The notes beneath the pieces are model-generated. The model saw only the letters and a list, made by a program, of their open reading frames with translations, made no database searches and was not told the DNA's origin. The translations under genes and the position numbers were made by a program. DNA of 64,000 bases from Neoroseomonas marina (GTDB lineage Bacteria > Pseudomonadota > Alphaproteobacteria > Acetobacterales > Acetobacteraceae). How positions within the stretch are numbered: the first letter of the stretch is position 1; the number at the start of each line of letters is the position of its first letter. The stretch lies in the NCBI RefSeq assembly GCF_012927745.1, contig NZ_JABBKX010000002.1, forward strand, positions 310,001-374,000, written 5' to 3'. This document shows positions 1-8,419 of this stretch, piece by piece.

Positions 1-463
1 CGGTCCGCGTGCCCTCGGGGAAGATCACCACCGGCCGGCCCGCCGCCAGCACCGCCTGCGCCGCCCGCACCATCGCCTTCAGCGCCGAGGCACCGCCTTT
101 CCGGTCCACCGGCACATGTCCGCACTTGCTGGCCAGCAGCCCCCAGACGGGGATCGACAGCAATTCCTTCTTCAGCACGTAGACCGGCGCCGGCAGCAGC
201 ATCAGCCAGACGACGGTGTCGAAGGCCGACTGGTGCTTGGCCGCGATCAGCGCGCCGCCGGGCGGCAGGTTCTCCCGGCCCGAGACCTCGAGCCGGATGC
301 CGCAGACGATGCGCAGCGTCGCCACCACGGCGCGCGCCCAGGCGCGCACATAGGCGATCATCGCCGCGGGCGGCGCGGCCAGCAGCGGCAGGGCGAGGAT
401 CGCGGCGATCGCGCTGCCCCCCAGGAAGAGCGCGTTGAACAGCGCCGAACGCAGCAGGATCAA
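1..463 (-). CDS. plsC: 1-acyl-sn-glycerol-3-phosphate acyltransferase, 3' part outside the window
   Basis: Family role: transfers an acyl chain to lysophosphatidic acid at the inner membrane, giving phosphatidic acid. Seen: an N-terminal hydrophobic stretch, then HQSAFD (the HX4D catalytic motif) and, at the window edge, FPEGTR (the substrate-binding motif). The C-terminus lies beyond position 1. I chose the TTG at 463-461, which overlaps the upstream ydcF stop as TTGA and follows a GAGAG ribosome-binding site. The first in-frame ATG (361) would remove the membrane segment. It is the last visible gene of the ftsE-ftsX-ydcF-plsC run, all on one strand and overlapping. A second, distinct plsC-type gene lies at 10690-11400. 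Confidence 0.85.
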   Translation of the reverse strand, partial: MILLRSALFNALFLGGSAIAAILALPLLAAPPAAMIAYVRAWARAVVATLRIVCGIRLEVSGRENLPPGGALIAAKHQSAFDTVVWLMLLPAPVYVLKKELLSIPVWGLLASKCGHVPVDRKGGASALKAMVRAAQAVLAAGRPVVIFPEGTRT

Positions 464-1089
464 CTCTCGCGGGGCTCCCGACCATTGACGAACAGGCCGG
501 ACAGCCCGGCCTGCGCCGCCACGTAGCGCGCATACTCGCCGATGAGGAGCGCCCACGATCCCGGCCGCCACAAGGATCCGGGCGCCCGCAGCGTCCCCGT
601 GGCCACGGGATGCGCCACGAGCGTGCGGTCGGGCATGGCGCGGCGCAGTTCCAGCATGGCGCGCGGCATGTGGTAGGCGGCGGTGACGACGCGGATCGAC
701 TTCACCTCCTGCGCCCGCGCCCAGGCCGCCGTTTCCGCGGCATTGCCGCGCGTGGACGCCGCCGCGTGGCCCACGGTCACGCGCCCCTGCACCGCCGCCG
801 GATCGACGCCCGCGGCCGCCGCGATCTCCGACAGCCCGGAGGCCTGATGCGCGCCCGAGATCAGCATTCGCTGCGCCCGCCCTTCACCCAGCAGGCGGAA
901 GCCGGTCGCCACGCGCTCGCCGCCGCCGGTCAGCACCACGATGCCGTCGGTTTCACCCGATGGCGGATCGGCGGCGTCGAGCACGCCGACCACGAAGACG
1001 ACGAAGCCCGCGATGAAGGCGAGCGCCGGCAGCAGCAGCACGAGCGCCGCGATGCGCCGCTTGCGGGTCAGCGCCGTTCCCTCGGTCAT
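460..1089 (-). CDS. YdcF family (DUF218) membrane-anchored protein
   Basis: 209 aa. One N-terminal transmembrane segment (about residues 12-37) precedes a DUF218/ElyC-SanA-YdcF type Rossmann-like domain that begins around GIVVLTGGGERV and contains the family's typical ISGAH and TRGNA stretches. Members are linked to cell-envelope functions such as undecaprenyl-phosphate or peptidoglycan homeostasis, but the exact reaction is generally unknown. The start ATG at 1089 overlaps the ftsX stop (ATGA), and the stop overlaps the plsC start, so expression is probably coupled to ftsEX. The family call is firm; a specific function is not claimed. Confidence 0.85.
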   Translation of the reverse strand: MTEGTALTRKRRIAALVLLLPALAFIAGFVVFVVGVLDAADPPSGETDGIVVLTGGGERVATGFRLLGEGRAQRMLISGAHQASGLSEIAAAAGVDPAAVQGRVTVGHAAASTRGNAAETAAWARAQEVKSIRVVTAAYHMPRAMLELRRAMPDRTLVAHPVATGTLRAPGSLWRPGSWALLIGEYARYVAAQAGLSGLFVNGREPRES

Positions 1090-1943
1090 GGCAGGCGCCT
1101 CAGCCAGCGGCGGACGGTGCCCTGCGTCGTCAGCCAGCCCACCGCGGCCGCCGCGAAGGGCAGCATCAGCAGGTCGAACCAGGGCAGGGAGGTCCAGGAG
1201 GTCTCGCCGGCGAGCGGTCCCGCCATCCGCACCAGCCCGGCCAGCGCCGGAACGGCGGCGACGGTGCCGACCGCGGCGCCGAGCCCCGCCAGCCAGGCCA
1301 CCCGGGCGGCGAACCGGCCCGCGACCTCGGAATCCGTCGCCCCCAGGCCGTGCAGCACGAGCACGGCATCCCGCCGCGCGGACAGCCCGGCGCGCACCGC
1401 CACGCCGACCACCGCCGCCGCGACGCCCGCCACCAGCGCGACCACGGCCAGGGCGACGCCCTGCACCGCGCCGGCCAGGGCCACCAGGTGGGCAACCCAG
1501 ACGCCATGCGCTTCGGTGACCGCGCCGGGCACTTCGGCCGCCACGCGATCCCCGATCAGCACCGGATCGGCCGAGAGGTCGGCGAGGTGGATCTCGATCA
1601 CCCCCGGCAACGGCACGTTGTGCGCGCCGCCCAGCCACGGGCGCAGCAACTCCGCCATGCGCGCGGGATCGACCGCCTCCGCGGCCGCGACCTCCGGCAG
1701 GTCGCGCAGCACGGCGAGCGCCTTGGCCATGCGCGCCGCATCGGGCTGCGGCACCTGCACCGTCACCGCCGCCTGCGCGCCTTCCCGCCAGCGCTGCGCC
1801 AGCCGGTCCGCCCCGTCCCGCCCCGCCAGCGCCAGCGCCGCCAGCAGCGCCATCGCCGCCACGAGGCCCATCAGGAGCCGGTCCGCCAGCGCCTTGCGCA
1901 GGCCGAGCGGGTCGCGGGCCAGGCGGCGGCGCGATTCAGCCAT
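1086..1943 (-). CDS. ftsX: Cell division protein FtsX
   Basis: 285 aa. FtsX is the membrane partner of the FtsE ATPase; the FtsEX complex works at the division septum and in other bacteria controls peptidoglycan hydrolases. Seen: a first membrane segment near residues 24-41, a periplasmic domain with the PEVAAAEAVD-type region, and three further hydrophobic segments (about 150-182, 208-236 and 250-270), giving the four-segment FtsX layout. It overlaps ftsE by 8 bp upstream and ydcF by 4 bp downstream. Sequence similarity across FtsX proteins is low, so the call rests on topology plus the adjacent ftsE. Confidence 0.9.
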   Translation of the reverse strand: MAESRRRLARDPLGLRKALADRLLMGLVAAMALLAALALAGRDGADRLAQRWREGAQAAVTVQVPQPDAARMAKALAVLRDLPEVAAAEAVDPARMAELLRPWLGGAHNVPLPGVIEIHLADLSADPVLIGDRVAAEVPGAVTEAHGVWVAHLVALAGAVQGVALAVVALVAGVAAAVVGVAVRAGLSARRDAVLVLHGLGATDSEVAGRFAARVAWLAGLGAAVGTVAAVPALAGLVRMAGPLAGETSWTSLPWFDLLMLPFAAAAVGWLTTQGTVRRWLRRLP

Positions 1944-2616
1944 CCGCGACGATCCGCCCGCCCTCGAGCACCAGCGTCCGTGACGGATGGCGCTCCGGCA
2001 GGTCCTCCGAATGGGTCGCCACCACGACCGTCGTCCCCTGCCGGTTCATCTCCAGCAGCAGGGCCAGCGTGCGCCGCGCCTGGCGGGCGTCGAGCTCCGA
2101 GGTCGGCTCGTCGGCGACCAGCAGGGCAGGGCGGGTGACGATGGCGCGGGCCAGGGTCAGTCGCTGCTGCTCCCCGCCCGAGAGCTCCGCGGGCCTGCGT
2201 TCCGCCTTGTCGGCGAGGCCGATCCAGTCGAGCAGTTCCGCGACGTCGCTGCGGATCGTCGATTCCGCGACACCCGACAGGCGCAGCGGCAGGGCGACGT
2301 TGTCCCAGGCCGACAGGTGGTTCAGCAGTCGGAATTCCTGGTGCACCACGCCGACGCGCCGGCGCAGCGGCGGCAGGTCCGATCGCCGCGCGCGGGAGAT
2401 CGGGACGCCCAGCAATTCCACCTCGCCCGCCGTCGGCCGCAGCGCCGCGTGCATCAGCCGCAGCACCGAGGTCTTCCCCGCGCCCGACGGCCCGATGATC
2501 CAGGTGAAGGAGCCTTCACCGAGCGTGAAGGAGATGTCGCGCAACACCTCCGCTCCGGGGCGCCCGCGCGGATCCGGATAGGCCAGGGCCACGCGGCTGA
2601 ATCGGACCATGGACAT
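1936..2616 (-). CDS. ftsE: Cell division ATP-binding protein FtsE
   Basis: 226 aa from the ATG at 2616; an ATG two codons later (2610) is also possible. It is an ABC-type ATPase with Walker A GPSGAGKTS, Q-loop VHQEFRLL, signature LSGGEQQR, Walker B LLVADEPT and switch histidine ATHSEDL. FtsE binds FtsX and powers the complex at the divisome. It is the first gene of the ftsE-ftsX-ydcF-plsC run and is transcribed away from the zinc-ribbon gene at 2680, so the 63-bp gap between them should hold both promoters. Confidence 0.95.
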   Translation of the reverse strand: MSMVRFSRVALAYPDPRGRPGAEVLRDISFTLGEGSFTWIIGPSGAGKTSVLRLMHAALRPTAGEVELLGVPISRARRSDLPPLRRRVGVVHQEFRLLNHLSAWDNVALPLRLSGVAESTIRSDVAELLDWIGLADKAERRPAELSGGEQQRLTLARAIVTRPALLVADEPTSELDARQARRTLALLLEMNRQGTTVVVATHSEDLPERHPSRTLVLEGGRIVADG

Positions 2617-2679
2617 GTTTTGCCCGTGCCGGGCCTGCGCCTCAACCGCTCCTTGCCGTAGGCGCGACCAAGGTGGGAT

Positions 2680-3072
2680 ATGGAATGCATGCGTATCGCC
2701 TGTCCGTCCTGCGCCGCGACGTACGAGGTGCCGGAGCACCTGCTCGCCGGAGGGCCGCGAAAGCTGCGCTGTTCGCGGTGCAGGACGGAGTTCGGCCTGC
2801 CGGACCGGGGCGCGCCGGAACCGCCGGCACCGGTCGCAGAGCGAGCGCAGCCGGTCCCGCCCGCGACGCCGCCGGCAGCCCCGGCGGTCCCCGAACCCAT
2901 CCCCGTCAGCGGGGATGATGCCGCCGATCCGCCCGAGGGACTCGTTCGCGCCTGGATCCTGTCGGTCGCAGCGGTGGTGGTGGCGGGGCTCGCCCTGGTG
3001 GCGTTCCGCGCGGACGTCGTCGCGGCCTGGCCGCCGGCGGCACGACTGTTCACCGCGTTGGGGCTGGCGTAG
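2680..3072 (+). CDS. MJ0042-type zinc-ribbon protein with one C-terminal membrane segment
   Basis: 130 aa. The N-terminus carries two CxxC pairs (CPSC near residue 9 and CSRC near 33) typical of the MJ0042 zinc-ribbon domain. A Pro/Ala-rich linker and a single transmembrane helix (about residues 91-108) follow, with a short tail. The ATG at 2680 is used; an in-frame ATG three codons later (2689) would also keep both Cys pairs. Function is unknown in this family. It is divergent from ftsE, a placement that suggests but does not prove an envelope or division role. Confidence 0.8.
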   Translation: MECMRIACPSCAATYEVPEHLLAGGPRKLRCSRCRTEFGLPDRGAPEPPAPVAERAQPVPPATPPAAPAVPEPIPVSGDDAADPPEGLVRAWILSVAAVVVAGLALVAFRADVVAAWPPAARLFTALGLA

Positions 3073-3114
3073 TTCATTGCTAACAAGCAACGAACAGGCT
3101 GTCGGGCTACGCGC

Positions 3115-3164
3115 CCGGGGGCGCCGCCCCCGGACCCCCGCCGGGGAACAGGCGTGCTCCCCGG
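3115..3164. terminator. Two adjacent GC-rich hairpins between convergent genes
   Basis: The first hairpin (3115-3133) has perfect 8-bp arms CCGGGGGC / GCCCCCGG around a 3-nt loop. The second (3141-3164) has 7-bp arms CCGGGGA / TCCCCGG around 10 nt. There is no T-tract, so a strict rho-independent terminator is not demonstrated. Position between the zinc-ribbon gene (+) and qor (-) fits a bidirectional terminator or 3' protective structure. Confidence 0.5.
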
Positions 3165-3173
3165 ACCCCGCGA

Positions 3174-4148
3174 TTACGGAAGAAGGACCGTGCTGCCGGT
3201 GGTCTGGCGGGCTTCGAGCGCGCGATGCGCGTCGGCCGCGTCCTTCAGCGCGAAGGTCTGGTTGACGCGGATCTTCACGGCACCGGACCCCACCACCTCG
3301 AACAGGTCATTGGCGCGGCCGATCAGGTCCTCGCGCTTCGCCGTATAGGTCGCGAGCGTCGGGCGCGTGACGAAGAGCGAACCCTTCGCCGCCAGGATGC
3401 CGAGATCCGGAATCGCCACCGGCCCCGAGGCGTTGCCGTAGGACACCATCATCCCGAAGGGGGCGAGGCAATCGAGCGAGACGTTGAAGCTGTCCCGGCC
3501 GACGCTGTCGAACACCACCGGCAGCATCGCCCCGCCGGTGATCTCCTTCACCCGCGCGGGCACGTCATCCTTGGTCAGCAGCGCATGCGTCGCGCCATGC
3601 GCGCGCGCCAGCGCCGCCTTCTCCTCGGTGCTGACGACGCCGATCACCGTTGCACCGAGGTGCTTCAGCCACTGGCACATGATGAGCCCGACGCCGCCCG
3701 CCGCAGCATGGACCAGCACGGTCTGGCCCGCCTGCACCGGGTAGCACTTCCTGATCAGGAAGGCCGCCGTCATGCCCTGCAGCATCATGCCCGCCGCCTG
3801 CTCGAACGAAATCCCGTCCGGCATCTTCACGAGGCGATCGGCCGTGATGCAGCGCGCTTCCGCATAGGCGCCGATGGGGGCCGTGGCGTAGGCGACGCGG
3901 TCGCCGACCGCGACCTCGGTCACGCCTTCGCCGACCGCCTCGACGACGCCCGCGCCCTCCATGCCGATGATCGCGGGCAGCGAGGGGGCCTTGTAGAGCC
4001 CGGTCCGGAAGTAGACGTCGATGAAGTTGAGCCCGACGGCCTTGTGGCGGACGAGTGCCTCGCCGGCCTTCGGGGCGGGGAGGGACACCGACTCCCAGAT
4101 GAGTTTCTCGGGCCCGCCAGTCTCGTGGATACGGATCGCGTGGGTCAT
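3174..4148 (-). CDS. qorA: Quinone oxidoreductase, zinc-independent MDR family
   Basis: 324 aa. It is a medium-chain dehydrogenase/reductase of the NADPH:quinone reductase (QOR) class. Seen: the N-terminal GroES-like domain with NFIDVYFRTGLY and GMEGAGVVEAVG, then a Rossmann domain with AAAGGVGL. The zinc-binding cysteines of alcohol dehydrogenases are absent, as expected. It would catalyse one-electron NADPH-dependent reduction of quinones or related enones in the cytoplasm. The start ATG at 4148 overlaps the stop of ogt (ATGA), so the two are probably one transcript. Confidence 0.9.
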   Translation of the reverse strand: MTHAIRIHETGGPEKLIWESVSLPAPKAGEALVRHKAVGLNFIDVYFRTGLYKAPSLPAIIGMEGAGVVEAVGEGVTEVAVGDRVAYATAPIGAYAEARCITADRLVKMPDGISFEQAAGMMLQGMTAAFLIRKCYPVQAGQTVLVHAAAGGVGLIMCQWLKHLGATVIGVVSTEEKAALARAHGATHALLTKDDVPARVKEITGGAMLPVVFDSVGRDSFNVSLDCLAPFGMMVSYGNASGPVAIPDLGILAAKGSLFVTRPTLATYTAKREDLIGRANDLFEVVGSGAVKIRVNQTFALKDAADAHRALEARQTTGSTVLLP

Positions 4149-4666
4149 GAAGGACGTGTCCGTCGCTGGGCCGGCAAGGTCCCGGCCGTGAACAGGGTTG
4201 CGGTCCCCGGCGCCGCGCGCTCGAGGTCCAGGAGGTACCGCTTGGTAGCCGGTCCGTCGCCTCCCGAATAGCCGCCGAGCGACCCGCCCGCGCCCACCAC
4301 CCTGTGGCACGGGATCAGGATCGGAATGGGGTTCGATCCATTGGCCTGGCCGATCGCCCGCGCCGCGCGGCAGCCGACCTGGCGGCCGATGTCGGCATAG
4401 GTCCGGGTTTCGCCGGCGGGGATGGTGCACAGCGCGTCCCACACCTTGCGCTGGAAGGCCGTCCCGTGCGGGGCGAGCGGCAGGTCGAAGTCGGTCCGCT
4501 TGCCGTCGAAATAGTCCTGCAGCTGGTCGCGCGCGCGCTTCAGCAGCGGGGTCTCCGCCTGGTCGCGCCCGCGCCCCCAGTCGAGGGCGACGATGGCGCC
4601 GTCCTCCTCGGACACGGTCAGTTCCCCGAGTGGGGTATGGAGCGAGAGTTGCGGCATGGCCGGCAC
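4145..4666 (-). CDS. ogt: Methylated-DNA--[protein]-cysteine S-methyltransferase
   Basis: 173 aa. This suicidal repair enzyme moves the O6-alkyl group from guanine to its own cysteine. Seen: the acceptor motif PCHRVV (about residues 119-124), the preceding RAIGQANGSNPIPI region, and an N-terminal beta-rich domain. It lacks an AraC-type N-terminus, so it is the Ogt/AGT form, not Ada. An ATG three codons downstream (4657) is an alternative start. It leads a coupled pair with qor. Confidence 0.92.
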   Translation of the reverse strand: MPAMPQLSLHTPLGELTVSEEDGAIVALDWGRGRDQAETPLLKRARDQLQDYFDGKRTDFDLPLAPHGTAFQRKVWDALCTIPAGETRTYADIGRQVGCRAARAIGQANGSNPIPILIPCHRVVGAGGSLGGYSGGDGPATKRYLLDLERAAPGTATLFTAGTLPAQRRTRPS

Positions 4667-4775
4667 CGACAGACACCCTCAGGGCAGGGGGCGTCAAGCG
4701 TCCCGCCGGACGGGTTGGAGGTCCGCTCGGGCGGCTCTACATCCCCCGCACGCCCTTCCTCCGGAGCACCCCCGC

Positions 4776-5129
4776 GTGACCGACGCCGACCCGCCGCCCT
4801 TCTACCAGGCGCATATCTTCGTCTGCACCAACCGCCGGCCCGAGGGCCACCCGCGCGGCTGCTGCGCGGCCCGCGGATCCGAGAAGCTGCGCGACTACAT
4901 GAAGGCGCGCGCGAAGGAGCTGAAGATCCCCGACATCAGGGTGAACACCGCCGGCTGCCTCGAGCGCTGCGAGTTCGGCCCGGCCATGGTGATCTACCCC
5001 GAGGGCGTCTGGTACCGCCCGACCACGGTCGAGGACGTGGAGGAGATCCTGCAGGTGCACGTCATCGGCGGCGGGCGCGTCCGGCGGCTGATGCTGACGG
5101 ACAAGGACGTGCCCCCGCCGAAGGGTTAG
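4776..5129 (+). CDS. Thioredoxin-like [2Fe-2S] ferredoxin domain protein
   Basis: 117 aa from a GTG at 4776 with GGAG about 10 nt upstream. The fold resembles the NuoE/thioredoxin-like [2Fe-2S] family: cysteines occur in FVCTN, GCC and the GCLERCEFGP motif, followed by MVIYPEGVWYRP. The usual ligand set is four cysteines spread over these motifs. Such stand-alone proteins are probable electron carriers, but the partner is unknown. It lies immediately upstream of parS and mnmE; no functional link to them is evident. Confidence 0.85.
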   Translation: MTDADPPPFYQAHIFVCTNRRPEGHPRGCCAARGSEKLRDYMKARAKELKIPDIRVNTAGCLERCEFGPAMVIYPEGVWYRPTTVEDVEEILQVHVIGGGRVRRLMLTDKDVPPPKG

Positions 5130-5135
5130 GGCGGG

Positions 5136-5151
5136 TGTTTCACGTGGAACA
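5136..5151. promoter_or_regulatory. parS: parS centromere-like site 1
   Basis: TGTTTCACGTGGAACA differs at one base from the widely conserved 16-bp parS palindrome TGTTTCACGTGAAACA. It lies between the [2Fe-2S] gene and mnmE, 3.9 kb from parA and 4.7 kb from parB. ParB is expected to bind here and spread for origin segregation. It is nearly the reverse complement of site 2 at 8404-8419. Confidence 0.9.
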
Positions 5152-5157
5152 TCGGCG

Positions 5158-6477
5158 GTGAGCGCGACCGACACGGTCTTCGCGCTGGCGAGCGGCGCAG
5201 GGCGCGGCGCCATCGCAGTGATGCGGCTGTCGGGGGCCGAGACCGGGGCCATCGTCGCCCGGCTCGCCGGTGGCCTCCCCCGCGCGCGGCACGCCAGCCT
5301 CCGTCCCCTGCGCGATCCCGCGGACGGCGAGGTCCTGGACGAGGCCCTCGTGCTCTGGTTCCCCGGCCCCGCGTCGTATACCGGGGAGGACAGCGCGGAG
5401 CTCCACCTCCATGGCGGTCCTGCGGTGATGACCGCGGTCGGCGGCGCGCTCGCCGCCCTCGGTGCCCGCCCAGCCGAGCCCGGCGAGTTCACCCGCCGTG
5501 CCTTCCTCAACGGCCGGATGGATCTCACCGCCGCCGAGGGCGTTGCCGACCTGATCGACGCCGAGACCGAGGCCCAGCGCCGCCAGGCCCTGCGCCAGGC
5601 AGACGGCGCGCTGGCGCGCCTCTATGGCGCCTGGGCGGACCGGTTGACGCGGCTCCTGGCTCACCAGGAAGCGGCCATCGAGTTCGCCGAGGATGACCTG
5701 CCGACCGACCTAGGCGACCGTGCGCGGGACGGAGCCGCGGCGCTGCGGGCGGAGATCGCCGCGCATCTCGCCGACGGGGGGCGCGGGGAGCGCCTGCGCG
5801 AAGGCCTGCTCGTCGCCATCCTCGGCGCGCCCAATGCCGGCAAATCCTCCCTGCTCAATGCCCTGGCGGGGCGGGAGGCGGCGATCGTCTCGGCCCGTGC
5901 CGGCACGACGCGGGACGTGGTGGAGGTGCGGCTCGCGCTCGTCGGCGTCCCTGTCACCCTCGCCGACACCGCGGGGCTGCGGGAGGCGGCGGACGAGATC
6001 GAGCAGGAGGGCATCCGCCGCGCCCGTCGGCGGGCGGAGGAGGCGGACCTGGTCCTCGCCGTCTTCGCCGCGGACGTTGCCCCGGATCCCGAGACCCTAG
6101 CCTGGGTGAGGCCGGGCGCGCTGGTGCTGGCGAACAAGGTGGACCTCGCCGCGGCGCCGGCCGTGATCGGCGGTGTCGCGCCGCTGGCGATCTCGGCCCG
6201 GACGGGGCAGGGGCTCGATGCCCTGCGCGCCCATCTGGCCGCGGCGGCAACCCGGCTCGCCGGCGCCGGCGACGCGGCGCTGTTGACCCGCCCGCGCCAC
6301 CGTGCCGCGCTGACCGAAGCCGTCGCGTGGCTGGCCGAGGCCGAGGCCGCATCGCTCCCGGAACTGGTTTCCGAGACGCTGCGCGCCGCGCTGCGTTCCC
6401 TGGGCCGCCTCACCGGCCGCATCGGCGTCGAGGACATCCTCGACGTCGTCTTCCGCGACTTCTGCATCGGCAAGTGA
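5158..6477 (+). CDS. mnmE: tRNA uridine-5-carboxymethylaminomethyl(34) synthesis GTPase MnmE
   Basis: 439 aa, close to the family norm. With MnmG it makes cmnm5U34 in the wobble position of several tRNAs. Seen: an N-terminal tetrahydrofolate-binding domain, a helical domain, an inserted G domain with P-loop GAPNAGKS (residues 223-230), DTAG and NKVD, and the C-terminal CIGK with the catalytic cysteine. The start is GTG at 5158, seven bases after parS. mnmG follows after about 70 bp. The mnmE-mnmG-rsmG-parA-parB order is typical of origin-proximal regions. Confidence 0.97.
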   Translation: MSATDTVFALASGAGRGAIAVMRLSGAETGAIVARLAGGLPRARHASLRPLRDPADGEVLDEALVLWFPGPASYTGEDSAELHLHGGPAVMTAVGGALAALGARPAEPGEFTRRAFLNGRMDLTAAEGVADLIDAETEAQRRQALRQADGALARLYGAWADRLTRLLAHQEAAIEFAEDDLPTDLGDRARDGAAALRAEIAAHLADGGRGERLREGLLVAILGAPNAGKSSLLNALAGREAAIVSARAGTTRDVVEVRLALVGVPVTLADTAGLREAADEIEQEGIRRARRRAEEADLVLAVFAADVAPDPETLAWVRPGALVLANKVDLAAAPAVIGGVAPLAISARTGQGLDALRAHLAAAATRLAGAGDAALLTRPRHRAALTEAVAWLAEAEAASLPELVSETLRAALRSLGRLTGRIGVEDILDVVFRDFCIGK

Positions 6478-6497
6478 CCAAAGAAGGGAGGGGGGCC

Positions 6498-6517
6498 GGG
6501 GGAGGTTCTCCTCCCCC
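6498..6517. terminator. GC-rich hairpin between mnmE and mnmG
   Basis: Perfect 8-bp arms GGGGGAGG / CCTCCCCC with a 4-nt loop, no T-tract. It begins 20 bp after the mnmE stop and ends 29 bp before the mnmG start, so it may attenuate read-through or stabilise the mnmE 3' end. It resembles the other G/C-stem hairpins of this window. Confidence 0.4.
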
Positions 6518-6546
6518 GCGCTGCCGGCTTGTCCTATATCGCCCCC

Positions 6547-8415
6547 ATGGATGAGAATTTCGACGTCATCGTCATCGGCGGCGGCCATGCCGGCGCCGAG
6601 GCCGCGGCTGCCGCCGCGCGATGCGGCGCGCGCACCCTGCTGCTGACCCACAAGGTCGAAACGCTGGGCGAGATGTCCTGCAACCCCGCCATCGGCGGCG
6701 TGGGGAAGGGCCACCTGGTGCGCGAGGTCGATGCCCTGGACGGCATCATGGCCCGCGCAGCCGATGCGGCGGCCATCCATGTGAAGATGCTGAACCGGTC
6801 GAAGGGCCCGGCCGTGCGCGGCCCGCGGGTCCAGGCCGACCGGGCGCTCTATCGCAAAGCCGTCCGCGGCCTGCTGGAGGCCCAGCCCGGCCTGACCATC
6901 CTCGCCGCCGCCGCCGAGGGCCTCGAGACCGCCCCGGATGGCGGCATCGCCGCCGTGCTGACCGGCGACGGCCGCCGCTTCGCCTGCGGCGCCGTTGTGG
7001 TCACGACCGGCACCTTCCTGCGCGGCGAGATCCATATCGGGGAGAAGCGCATCCCCGCCGGCCGCGTCGGCGATGCGCCGGCGATCGGCCTAGCGCTGGC
7101 CTTCGAACGGCTCGGGCTGCCGCTCGCGCGGCTCAAGACCGGGACCCCGCCCCGCCTCGATGGCCGGACGATCGACTGGGACGCGCTCGAAGCCCAGCCC
7201 GGCGACGACGACCCTGAGCCGATGTCCTGGATGACCGAGCGGATCACCAACCGCCAGGTTGCCTGCGGCATCACCGCCACCACGCCCGAGACCCACGCGC
7301 TGATCCGGGCCAACCTGCACCAGAGCGCCGTCTATGGCGGCCGCATCCAGGGGGTCGGGCCGCGCTACTGTCCGTCCATCGAGGACAAGGTCGTCCGCTT
7401 CGCCGAGCGGGAGCGGCACCAGATCTTCCTCGAGCCCGAGGGGCTGGACGATGACACCGTCTATCCCAACGGCATCTCGACCAGCCTGCCCGAGGACGTG
7501 CAGGCGGCGATGATCGCCTCCATCCCGGGCCTGGGCCGGGCGTGCATCCTCCGCCCCGGCTACGCCATCGAGTACGACCATGTGGATCCGCGGGCGTTGA
7601 CCCCGGCGCTTGAGGTCCGGGCCGTGCCGCGGCTTTTCCTCGCCGGCCAGATCAACGGGACCACGGGCTACGAGGAAGCCGCCGCCCAGGGGCTGATGGC
7701 CGGCCTCAATGCGGCCGCGCGGGCCGGGGGCGCGGCCCCGGACCGGGTGCTGACGCGCTCCGAGGCTTATGTCGGCGTCCTGGTGGACGATCTGGTCCTG
7801 CACGGCGTGTCCGAGCCCTACCGCATGCTGACCGCCCGCGCCGAGCACCGCCTCGTGCTGCGCGCCGACAATGCCGGGCTGCGCCTGACGGAGAAGGGCA
7901 TTGCCTGGGGTTGCGTGGGCCCGGAGCGCGCCGCCCGTCACCGTGCCTTCGCCGCGGCGCTGACCGACGCCCTCGCCCGCGCCCGCGACGATGGCGCGAC
8001 CCCGTCCGTGCTGGCCGCCGTCGGTGTCGCCGTGAATCAGGACGGCCGCCGCCGCAACGTGCTGGAGGTGCTGGCCCTGCCCGGCGCCGACCCGGCCCGC
8101 ATCGACGCCGCCTTCCCCTGGCTGCGCGACCTTGCGCCCGCGTTGCGCGCTCAACTCGAGGCCGAGGCCCTCTACGCCCCCTATCTCCGCCGGCAGGAGG
8201 CCGAGATGCGCCTGCTGGAACGGGAGGAGCGCACCCGCATCCCAGACGACCTCGACTTCACCGCCGTCCCCGGCCTCTCCTCCGAGATGCGCCAGCGCCT
8301 GACCGCCGCCCGCCCCGCCACCCTCGGTTCCGCCGGCCGCCTGCCTGGCGTCACGCCGGCGGCCATCGCTGCTCTGGCCGTCGCCCTTCGGCGTGAGGCC
8401 GTGCGTTCCACGTGA
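6547..8415 (+). CDS. mnmG: tRNA uridine-5-carboxymethylaminomethyl(34) synthesis enzyme MnmG
   Basis: 622 aa. This FAD-dependent partner of MnmE is active as the MnmE2-MnmG2 complex. Seen: the N-terminal dinucleotide-binding motif GGGHAGAE (residues 11-18), the conserved block [32 protein letters not shown], and [16 protein letters not shown] in the family's second signature. ATG 6547 is preferred over an upstream in-frame ATG at 6529, because the FAD motif then starts at the usual distance. Its stop overlaps the rsmG GTG start, and parS site 2 spans the junction. Confidence 0.97.
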   Translation: MDENFDVIVIGGGHAGAEAAAAAARCGARTLLLTHKVETLGEMSCNPAIGGVGKGHLVREVDALDGIMARAADAAAIHVKMLNRSKGPAVRGPRVQADRALYRKAVRGLLEAQPGLTILAAAAEGLETAPDGGIAAVLTGDGRRFACGAVVVTTGTFLRGEIHIGEKRIPAGRVGDAPAIGLALAFERLGLPLARLKTGTPPRLDGRTIDWDALEAQPGDDDPEPMSWMTERITNRQVACGITATTPETHALIRANLHQSAVYGGRIQGVGPRYCPSIEDKVVRFAERERHQIFLEPEGLDDDTVYPNGISTSLPEDVQAAMIASIPGLGRACILRPGYAIEYDHVDPRALTPALEVRAVPRLFLAGQINGTTGYEEAAAQGLMAGLNAAARAGGAAPDRVLTRSEAYVGVLVDDLVLHGVSEPYRMLTARAEHRLVLRADNAGLRLTEKGIAWGCVGPERAARHRAFAAALTDALARARDDGATPSVLAAVGVAVNQDGRRRNVLEVLALPGADPARIDAAFPWLRDLAPALRAQLEAEALYAPYLRRQEAEMRLLEREERTRIPDDLDFTAVPGLSSEMRQRLTAARPATLGSAGRLPGVTPAAIAALAVALRREAVRST

Positions 8416-8419
8416 AACA
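8404..8419. promoter_or_regulatory. parS: parS centromere-like site 2
   Basis: CGTTCCACGTGAAACA keeps the invariant core CACGTG and the right half-site GTGAAACA of parS. It differs from consensus at two left-side bases. It lies across the mnmG stop and rsmG start, so it is inside coding sequence, about 590 bp upstream of parA. It is the reverse complement of site 1 except for one base. Confidence 0.85.
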
